Positions 1-5,483 of a stretch of DNA of 7,304 nt are shown piece after piece. The notes below the pieces were generated by a model that did not search any database, had not been told where the DNA came from, and was given only the letters and a program-made list of their open reading frames with translations. Source of the DNA: Anaerolineales bacterium Chloro_02 (GTDB taxonomy: Bacteria > Chloroflexota > Anaerolineae > Anaerolineales > Anaerolineaceae). The stretch spans positions 1-7,304 of the forward strand of contig LUZV01000054.1 of NCBI GenBank assembly GCA_001603765.1, given 5' to 3'. A program made the position numbers and the translations under genes. Positions within the stretch are counted from its first letter, which is position 1, and every line of letters starts with the position of its first letter.

Positions 1-83
1 CCTTGGATTACGCCGACCTTATCTTCATCAATCCAGCCGTAGGACGCCTGGGTATGTTCAGTTTCAAAACGCACAATTTTCAT
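1..83 (-). CDS. Fumarylacetoacetate hydrolase family protein, N-terminal fragment
   Basis: The first 27 codons are visible, from an ATG at 83-81 to the left edge, where the gene is cut by the window and not by a stop. The peptide opens MKIVRFE and continues with a YGWIDEDKVGVI segment. This fits the short N-terminal beta region of FAH-family proteins (MxIVRFE... followed by a YGxxxxDxV stretch). Members hydrolyse or decarboxylate C-C bonds in acylpyruvate-type compounds, for example in aromatic catabolism, using a metal held by a later motif that lies outside the window. No Shine-Dalgarno sequence sits at normal distance; the nearest GGAG (106-103) is 19 nt away. The upstream sequence TATACA may be a -10 box for a nearly leaderless transcript. 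The gene is divergent from tRNA-Val. The family call rests on 27 residues only, and substrate cannot be inferred. Confidence 0.6.
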   Translation of the reverse strand, partial: MKIVRFETEHTQASYGWIDEDKVGVIQ

Positions 84-91
84 TTTTTGTG

Positions 92-97
92 TATAAT
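92..97 (+). promoter_or_regulatory. Probable -10 box of tRNA-Val
   Basis: A perfect TATAAT lies 9 nt before the first base of the tRNA, so transcription would start at about position 104. No convincing -35 hexamer is seen 16-19 bp upstream. A TG dinucleotide directly before the box may compensate. Read on the other strand, the same stretch gives TATACA close to the start codon of the FAH-family gene, so the two divergent genes may share this short promoter zone. Confidence 0.5.
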
Positions 98-106
98 TCC
101 ATCTCC

Positions 107-180
107 GGGCGGATAGCTCAGTTGGTTAGAGCGCATCTTTTACACAGATGAGGTCGCAGGTTCGAGCCCTGTTCTGCCCA
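107..180 (+). tRNA. tRNA-Val (anticodon UAC)
   Basis: A full cloverleaf can be folded by eye. The acceptor stem is 107-113 with 173-179 (seven pairs, one G-U). The D stem is GCTC/GAGC (116-119 with 129-132). The anticodon stem is CATCT/AGATG (134-138 with 146-150), and the 7-nt loop at 139-145 carries TAC at 141-143. The variable loop is 151-155. The T arm is 156-160 with 168-172, around a TTCGAGC loop. The discriminator base is A180, as expected for valine. The terminal CCA is not encoded: the CCA at 178-180 is the end of the acceptor stem plus the discriminator. The UAC anticodon reads GUA and GUG and often other GUN codons by wobble. The gene converges on the helicase-nuclease operon, whose stop codon ends 34 bp away. 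Confidence 0.97.
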
Positions 181-214
181 CTTTATTTAATTATAAGCCA
201 GCGTTCCCGTGATT

Positions 215-1000
215 TCAGTCGATTAACCCAAAAACCTCTGATTTCCATTCGTAATAACTATCCTCATTCCAACTCGGGCTGTTGCGATTGCAGAAACTTT
301 GGTACTCGCACAGAGCACATCTCTGGAGATCGGTAGTTTGTTCAAATTGCTCCGGCTCAAGCGAGCGTATCGTCCTCATGTGGCTGGCAAGCGTCAATTG
401 CGCGGTTTGCAGATCGTCCTGAGTGAAATTAAATTGGATGGTCTGACCTGGAAAGCCCGCTTCCCAGTAAAGCATGTTGACCGCGGCAGGCGGTTTTGCC
501 TGGGCGCGCGCGGCGACCAGTGGGTAAACCATGGTCTGAATCCGGCTTTGAAGAAATTGGCGTTTGGGAAGTTTTCTGGAGGTTTTCCAATCAAATATCT
601 GGATTGTGTCGCCCTCAAAGATAATCAGATCGAATTTGGCTAGAAGTAAATTGCCGTCAAGCCGAATCTGTTGGTTATGCTCCGGGTATTGGTTAGGGCG
701 GATTTTGGCATATGGGGTATTCATGAAGTTGTCGAACCAAGCACGAACCCGAATGTCGGGAAAATGCTGCGCGCAAGAACAAAGTGTATCCCTATCTATA
801 CCGAGAAAGTGCTGGTGGATCAATGAATGAAAATACGATCCGGCGGCTTGGTCCTGTTCAAACTGGCTGCTTGTGGCAGCGACTGCCGCTGGCCAGGGCA
901 TCTTCTGGACGTAGCGAAGGAAGAAACGATAACGGCAAATGAGAAACGTTTGAAGGTTGCTCTGATGGAAGACAAAACCGGAAGGGATCAGTTCAGTCAT
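215..1000 (-). CDS. Stand-alone RecB/Cas4-type PD-(D/E)XK nuclease with Fe-S cysteines
   Basis: This 261-residue protein is a predicted DNA exonuclease of the PD-(D/E)XK superfamily and the third gene of the helicase operon. Visible motifs in order: C22 in CRYRFFLRY; H58 in GSYFHSLIH, the RecB-type histidine motif; D124 in AKFDLI; D137 and K139 in FDWKT, the catalytic core; Q155/Y159 in QTMVY, the RecB-type QxxxY motif. C228-x2-C231-x5-C237 lies near the C-terminus. With C22 these cysteines match the 1+3 arrangement that holds a 4Fe-4S cluster in AddB, Cas4 and related nucleases. It has no helicase domain, unlike AddA, AddB or AdnA/B, whose nuclease is a C-terminal fusion. The chosen ATG at 1000 overlaps the upstream gene by 8 nt and has AAGGA 8 nt before it; a longer reading from a TTG at 1033 is less likely. 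No cas1 or cas2 is present, so a CRISPR role is not supported. No clear terminator follows. Confidence 0.85.
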   Translation of the reverse strand: MTELIPSGFVFHQSNLQTFLICRYRFFLRYVQKMPWPAAVAATSSQFEQDQAAGSYFHSLIHQHFLGIDRDTLCSCAQHFPDIRVRAWFDNFMNTPYAKIRPNQYPEHNQQIRLDGNLLLAKFDLIIFEGDTIQIFDWKTSRKLPKRQFLQSRIQTMVYPLVAARAQAKPPAAVNMLYWEAGFPGQTIQFNFTQDDLQTAQLTLASHMRTIRSLEPEQFEQTTDLQRCALCEYQSFCNRNSPSWNEDSYYEWKSEVFGLID

Positions 1001-3218
1001 TATTTTGGTCCTTAATGAGCGCCTGCAGGGCAACGGCGGGTTTTTGCTCCTTCTTTGCGTTGTAACTGATAGTTAATGAGCACCTTGCCCGGGTAATGCC
1101 AACATAAAGCAGACGGAGCCGGTCGCGGATTAACTCATTTCTGGCTTCGATTCGACCAATTCCAGGATGGGCAATGCTGGTTGGTTTGTCAGAGAGCAGC
1201 AGCGCGAGCTCTGCCAGAACTTCAGCCTGGAGGTTGCGCCGGTCGCGAATATACCAGGTTTCACCCCGATAATCGTCTTTTTCATCTCCGGATGGGTAGT
1301 CGTAGTTATTCACCGAGGTCAAAAAAACCTTATCCCACTCCAGACCTTTGGCTTTATGGCAGGTGCAAACGACCACCTTGCCCTTGTAGCTTTCCGGGTT
1401 GAAGGCATCCTGCATTTCACTGACGCCGAAAAACTTGCGTTCATTTTTTGCGATGTCCGTTAAGGCGTCGAGCAACTGTTCAACCCTCCAATCGGAGTGG
1501 TTATCTATTTGGGTTTTAATAAAGGAAGACGCTTTATGGACGGTTGCCAGTTCAAACGGCTCAAGCGGTAAATCCTGCGCGATAACGAGCATCAATTGAT
1601 CAAGTGGCAGGTAAAATGCCTGGTGCCACCGTAGGACTGCAGCGCGAAAGTCGGCCAGCAGACTGGCAGATTCAGGGTCCGTTAACTCAAGTTCTTCAAG
1701 CGGATCATCCTCAAGCGGATAAAACAAGGTTTCGGGCACGGCGATGCCTTTGATCCAGGCGAGAGCGGAAGTGAGAACCGTGGAGAGGGCAGAATCAGAG
1801 CGAAAATGGCGATAGAAGACCATGAATGCCTTCTGAATCATTTTCAGATCAAGAGGATAATAGACGAGTTTTATCAGATGCGTGATCGTTCCGATTGCCT
1901 CACGTGTCGCGCCCTGAACATTCATTAAAACGTCAACATAGTCGATTTTATTGGCTTTCAGCGCTTCAGCAATTTTATTGACACGCAGGTTGACTGAAGC
2001 GAGGATCGCAATGGTGTCCTGCGGATGCTCCGCGAGCCATTCTTTTGTTTTCCGGACAATGAAGCCAAGCTCCTCGTCAGATGTAAAAGCTTTTGTGTTA
2101 ATCTCGAGCGAATTTGGAAGGCTGGGTGGATTTTGCTGCGGATCGCCTGGTTGGGTTGGGAGAATAAAAGGTTTGGTAAGCGAATCCCGCACATCCGCAT
2201 TGGGGTGTTCAGATTGAACCCAGGCGTTAAGCTGGTTTGCCAGATCAATGATCGCCTGGCATGAACGCCCGGATTCGGGGAGATCCACGGAGCGGACGTC
2301 AGGTTGAGCTATGAATTCCTTGAGCAAACGGGGATCAGCCGTGGTGAAGCTCTGATAAATCGCTTGGTTGGTATCCCCAACTCGCACCCAATTGCCATTA
2401 AGCTTTGCGAGGATCTGTAGGATTTCCTGCTGTTGCAGGCTGGAATCCTGCGCTTCGTCTTCCAGGATATAAGGCCAGCGTCGGGCAAGATGGCGCGCGA
2501 GCTCTGGGTCTGTTCTGAGGCATTTCCAAGCCAGATGAATCAGGTCATTAAAGTCAACCGCGCCTAAAAGTTTAAGGCGGTCTTGATAAGCCTGATAGAT
2601 ATCCAGACAAATCTGAAAGAGAGGTGTGACGGGGCGGGAGTTTTTCAGGGTTGCCAGATCGGACGGCAACTTACCGGCATTTTTGGCAGAGCTGATGAAA
2701 CTATTAGCAAGTCCGTTCATCAAGCTGGGCATCCCGAATTTTGGGTCCCACATTATCTCATTGGCTTTGGTCTCGCTGACCTCAGACGCAATCAACTGTA
2801 AAAAGACTTCCTCCCGTTTTTTTATTTGCTCAAAAGAGAGTTCGTCAAGGAGGGTTAAAGCGTCTTCCTCATCCAGGATGCGGAAGTCGTTGCCTAATCC
2901 CGCCAGCTCAGGGCGCTCACGAATGATATCCCCTGCCAGCCCATGAAGCGTTCGCACGCGGTATCCGTAGCCCTCCATGAGCCCATATTCACGCGCGAGC
3001 GCGCCGATCCGGCTTGAAAAATTATCGACAGCAGAGTTGGAAAGGGTCACGATCAATAATTCCTGATCTGGTTCAAGGTCGACGGTGAGCAGGAGTTTAG
3101 CGGCTAACTGCGAGAGTGTCCAGGTCTTGCCGCTGCCAGGAACGGCGGAAATACCCATCCAGCCAGAGCGGTAGCGTAAGACTTCTGCCTGTGATTGGCG
3201 CAAAGTGGGCTCAGCCAT
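993..3218 (-). CDS. UvrD/Rep-family superfamily 1A DNA helicase
   Basis: This 741-residue protein has a full set of SF1A motifs and should be an active 3'-5' ATP-driven DNA translocase. Seen in order: Q motif around LRQSQ (6-10); Walker A at 25-32 (AVPGSGKT); motif Ia at 58-70; TLH at 90-92; the DFNDL segment at 222-226; motif II DEAQD at 254-258; motif III GDTNQAIY at 281-288; the R318-S319 of motif IV; motif V THKAKGLEW-like at 619-628 (written TCHKAKGLEW); motif VI LLYVGITRA at 703-711. Length is close to UvrD/PcrA/Rep, and there is no C-terminal nuclease domain, unlike AddA or RecB. It sits between a degenerate motor gene and a nuclease gene, overlapping each by 8 nt. I infer that it is the working motor of a three-subunit resection complex. 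A housekeeping UvrD is the alternative, but the linkage argues against it. Confidence 0.93.
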   Translation of the reverse strand: MAEPTLRQSQAEVLRYRSGWMGISAVPGSGKTWTLSQLAAKLLLTVDLEPDQELLIVTLSNSAVDNFSSRIGALAREYGLMEGYGYRVRTLHGLAGDIIRERPELAGLGNDFRILDEEDALTLLDELSFEQIKKREEVFLQLIASEVSETKANEIMWDPKFGMPSLMNGLANSFISSAKNAGKLPSDLATLKNSRPVTPLFQICLDIYQAYQDRLKLLGAVDFNDLIHLAWKCLRTDPELARHLARRWPYILEDEAQDSSLQQQEILQILAKLNGNWVRVGDTNQAIYQSFTTADPRLLKEFIAQPDVRSVDLPESGRSCQAIIDLANQLNAWVQSEHPNADVRDSLTKPFILPTQPGDPQQNPPSLPNSLEINTKAFTSDEELGFIVRKTKEWLAEHPQDTIAILASVNLRVNKIAEALKANKIDYVDVLMNVQGATREAIGTITHLIKLVYYPLDLKMIQKAFMVFYRHFRSDSALSTVLTSALAWIKGIAVPETLFYPLEDDPLEELELTDPESASLLADFRAAVLRWHQAFYLPLDQLMLVIAQDLPLEPFELATVHKASSFIKTQIDNHSDWRVEQLLDALTDIAKNERKFFGVSEMQDAFNPESYKGKVVVCTCHKAKGLEWDKVFLTSVNNYDYPSGDEKDDYRGETWYIRDRRNLQAEVLAELALLLSDKPTSIAHPGIGRIEARNELIRDRLRLLYVGITRARCSLTISYNAKKEQKPAVALQALIKDQNND
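1009..1013 (-). promoter_or_regulatory. Ribosome binding site of the nuclease gene
   Basis: The minus strand reads AAGGA, 8 nt before the ATG at 1000, inside the end of the helicase gene. It decides the start of the nuclease in favour of this ATG over the in-frame TTG at 1033. Its position inside the upstream gene fits translational coupling. Confidence 0.7.
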
Positions 3219-5325
3219 TTTGTTCCTCTCTGATTGCTGAGCGGAAGAGATTCTGTGCCCAGGTTAGGAGCAATCCCTTATCCTCTGCTCCGGTTTCACT
3301 ATATTCTGAGTTACAGAGGATGATTTGCCCACTGCAGCGGCGCATTAAACCGAGCAAGGTTCTCTCCAAATTATGTCTGCTCAGCGCCAACTCATCCTCC
3401 GTAGTCCACTTCGTGCCTTGGTGCCACTGGCGACTTAGCACGTAAGGGTGGGTTAGAGGCTGTTCGAGCCGCTCATACCACCCCTTACTGCCAAGATTCA
3501 ACCAAAACTGATACTTAGCCGTCCGGTTTTGCATTAAAAAGGTTAAAACCGGAGCAATGAGGACGCCTGTCTCTTTGGTGAGTTCTTCATCGGGGAGGAA
3601 CAGCGCTGAGAGCAGCCCCTGGCTGAGGGATCGGTAGAATTCTCCTCCAATGAAAGAGGCGTTGGCGTTTGGGTCAATTGACAGCGGGCTTTTAAATTTC
3701 TGATAACTTTGAATCAAGCGCGCGGTTGTTTCGCCTGCTTCCTGGCTGCCCGCAAAACCGTATCCGGGTTGGGTGAGCAGCTCAGAAAAGAGACGGCTGA
3801 TGAAGTAATCCAGCGGCTCATCTTGATCCACAAAGTCGAGCCAAAGGCGCAACTTTTCATATTGCCCAAGCATATCAGAGGAGATTCGATCTTTGAGTGT
3901 TTGTTGTAGATTATCAACCGGAGGTAGAGGAGCCTCTGGCAGGAAAGGAGCGGAACTTTCCAGAAGCAGGCGCGCGCGAAGATGGTCGAGCCGCGGGATG
4001 GCTGAGGAAAGCGCCAGTTGAGTCTGGTTGAGATCCGGCGGCTGCTGCCAATCAGGATGAGAGATTGCAGCCAGGGTGAGGATGGTCTGGATGATTGGGT
4101 TCGATTTGAGCGCAAGTGAAGGGCGCAGGGTTTGGGTGGGAATGCCAGCTTTTGACAGGCGCCTTGAGAGCTCAAAGACCAGTGGATCGCTGAGAAATGG
4201 CGAAAGGACAACGATTTGGTCTGGCGGTGTGCCGTTATGAATTAGGTCGGCGATATCCTGACTGACAGCGTGAAGCAAATCGGGGAAAAACCGAGGCTTG
4301 TTGGGTGGAACGATCAGTGCCTCAGAAACAAGCGGAAACGGCAAGCGCTGAGTGTTGCCTGACTGAGTTCGATCAATAACGGCATTTACCGCTGGAGTAC
4401 TGACGTAATTTTCATCAAAATGTAGTTGCTTCAAGGCTTTTGTTGCTAAAGCCGCCGCCGATTTTGGATCAGCGCCTAAAAAGCTGCGCAGCCCAGCGCC
4501 TTCATCCATGATGACTAACGAAGTCCGCAAATTTGGAATCAAGGAGCCGACAAAATCGTGCACATAAGGCGGATCTTCCTCAGCGTTGTCATAAATCAGG
4601 TGCTGATATTGAGTCTGAAGATATTTCTGAAAGGTTGCGTTCTGCCACAGAATGTCTCGGAAAAGCTCAACCTGCAGAGAAAAATCCAACAGGTTGTTTT
4701 CAAGGCACAACGAGCGAAAAGCGCTGACGGCAGTTTGAACGTCCCGATAAACAGCCAGCTGTGCCTGATCGCCAGTCCAGGCAGAGCTCAGACGGGCGGC
4801 AAGCTCAGTGTGCGGAAAGCCGACAATGGCAGATTTGTTGAGATTGTCGAGCAGTTGGCTGAAAAGACGATTGCGAGTGAGGGTGATTGTGGCGAAATGA
4901 CCGCGGTCGAGAAGCGGGTCGACGATCTGAGCCATGTAGTATTGTGCGGTTTCAAGAGTCAAAAAGCGAGGTTGTTCGAAAGGGTATCTGAAGACCTGAT
5001 GACTGGCAATAAGCGGCCAAAACAGGTTGATCATACGCCGGACAAGACTGCTCATTGTCTGCACGCTGACTTGTTGGCTGACAGGCAAGCTGAGCTGGCG
5101 CAGCATGCTTTGGTAAGGCTCTGCCAAGCTTCGCTGTGGAACCAGAATGAGCGCGCGTGAGGTGTAACTTTCAAGATCTGAGCTTAGGATGTGCTGCAAG
5201 CGGAGAAGCGCAGCTGTGGTCTTTCCGGAGGAGGCTGGACCGCAGAGAAATACGTGCGGGTGCTCAACAAAGTCCGCAGCCTGTTCTTGCCCAACCTCAG
5301 GCTTAACCGATAAGAGATCATTCAT
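3211..5325 (-). CDS. Divergent UvrD/AddB-like motor protein, partly degenerate
   Basis: This is the first gene of the operon, 704 residues. The Walker A motif is intact (GPASSGKTT, 29-37). A motif Ia-like ILVPQR (60-65) and an LLDFSL segment (212-217) sit where SF1 helicases carry DFDDL. The other motifs are altered. Motif II reads YDNAEED (245-251), where the expected DE pair is DN. Motif III reads MDEGAGLRSFLGAD (273-286), keeping the FxGAD end but not GDxxQ. Motif V is replaced by a segment around WLNLGSKGW (608-616). Motif VI is reduced to RTLLGLMRR (655-663). This pattern resembles the AddB or AdnA class, where one motor-like subunit binds ATP or scans DNA while its partner does most of the unwinding. 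It lacks a nuclease domain and the Fe-S cysteines, which are on the third gene. ATP hydrolysis by this subunit is uncertain. The start follows a TATAAT by only 9 nt, with no Shine-Dalgarno. Confidence 0.75.
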   Translation of the reverse strand: MNDLLSVKPEVGQEQAADFVEHPHVFLCGPASSGKTTAALLRLQHILSSDLESYTSRALILVPQRSLAEPYQSMLRQLSLPVSQQVSVQTMSSLVRRMINLFWPLIASHQVFRYPFEQPRFLTLETAQYYMAQIVDPLLDRGHFATITLTRNRLFSQLLDNLNKSAIVGFPHTELAARLSSAWTGDQAQLAVYRDVQTAVSAFRSLCLENNLLDFSLQVELFRDILWQNATFQKYLQTQYQHLIYDNAEEDPPYVHDFVGSLIPNLRTSLVIMDEGAGLRSFLGADPKSAAALATKALKQLHFDENYVSTPAVNAVIDRTQSGNTQRLPFPLVSEALIVPPNKPRFFPDLLHAVSQDIADLIHNGTPPDQIVVLSPFLSDPLVFELSRRLSKAGIPTQTLRPSLALKSNPIIQTILTLAAISHPDWQQPPDLNQTQLALSSAIPRLDHLRARLLLESSAPFLPEAPLPPVDNLQQTLKDRISSDMLGQYEKLRLWLDFVDQDEPLDYFISRLFSELLTQPGYGFAGSQEAGETTARLIQSYQKFKSPLSIDPNANASFIGGEFYRSLSQGLLSALFLPDEELTKETGVLIAPVLTFLMQNRTAKYQFWLNLGSKGWYERLEQPLTHPYVLSRQWHQGTKWTTEDELALSRHNLERTLLGLMRRCSGQIILCNSEYSETGAEDKGLLLTWAQNLFRSAIREEQNG
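3224..3231 (-). promoter_or_regulatory. Ribosome binding site of the UvrD-like helicase gene
   Basis: The minus strand reads AGAGAGGA, 5 nt before the ATG at 3218 and within the last codons of the upstream gene. Together with the 8-nt overlap it supports coupled translation of the two motor proteins, consistent with matched amounts of each. Confidence 0.65.
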
Positions 5326-5334
5326 AATAAAAGA

Positions 5335-5365
5335 ATTATAACGGCATCGACTCTGTCCCGCTCAA
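5335..5365 (-). promoter_or_regulatory. Promoter of the helicase-nuclease operon
   Basis: On the minus strand TTGAGC (5365-5360) and a perfect TATAAT (5340-5335) are separated by 19 bp, slightly longer than the usual 17. The expected start of transcription is at about A5328, three bases before the ATG at 5325. The mRNA would be almost leaderless, which agrees with the lack of a ribosome binding site for the first gene. No other strong promoter was seen inside the operon. Confidence 0.6.
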
Positions 5366-5424
5366 AAAAAGTTAGCAATTGATGCGGGTGAAGTGGTTCG
5401 CTAAGCGGCATGAGGGGTAACAGT

Positions 5425-5455
5425 TTGAGGTCTGTGTGATGAGTGTTGGTATAAT
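5425..5455 (+). promoter_or_regulatory. Promoter of the ADP-forming acyl-CoA synthetase gene
   Basis: TTGAGG (5425-5430) and TATAAT (5450-5455) are 19 bp apart. The -10 box is extended by TGG directly upstream (TGnTATAAT), which can offset the long spacer. Transcription would start near 5462, giving a leader of about 22 nt that contains the ribosome binding site. It points away from the operon promoter; the two -35 boxes are about 60 bp apart. Confidence 0.65.
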
Positions 5456-5470
5456 TTTTTTGATATTCAC

Positions 5471-5477
5471 AAAGGAG
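5471..5477 (+). promoter_or_regulatory. Ribosome binding site of the acyl-CoA synthetase gene
   Basis: AAAGGAG is a near-perfect Shine-Dalgarno sequence, 6 nt before the ATG at 5484. It fixes the start of the gene and shows that this organism uses standard leadered initiation, in contrast to the first gene of the divergent operon. Confidence 0.85.
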
Positions 5478-5483
5478 AAAACA

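Noticed and set aside
178..180. Apparent encoded CCA tail of the tRNA.
   Set aside because: Folding shows these bases are the last two of the acceptor stem and the discriminator A; the following bases are CTT.
148..336. A 62-codon plus-strand frame starting inside the tRNA.
   Set aside because: It begins in the anticodon arm of tRNA-Val and runs antisense into the nuclease gene; no gene-like features.
1001..1033. Longer N-terminus for the nuclease, starting at a TTG at 1033.
   Set aside because: It would overlap the helicase by 41 nt, and the ATG at 1000 has AAGGA at good distance and the same 8-nt overlap as the other junction.
4558..5160. A 200-codon open frame on the plus strand, antisense to the divergent motor gene.
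   Set aside because: It lies wholly inside a well-supported gene, shows no recognisable domain and has no ribosome binding site; it is a shadow frame.
107..5325. Idea that the operon is a mobile island inserted next to a tRNA gene.
   Set aside because: No integrase, no second copy of the tRNA 3' end further along the window, and no other island markers were seen.
215..5325. Possible CRISPR adaptation module because of the Cas4-like nuclease.
   Set aside because: No repeat array, cas1 or cas2 in the window; the partner genes are SF1 helicase-like, matching resection systems better.
5382..5420. A 12-codon open frame (starting MRVKWF) in the divergent promoter region.
   Set aside because: No ribosome binding site, and it lies upstream of the transcription start predicted for the synthetase, so it cannot be its leader peptide.
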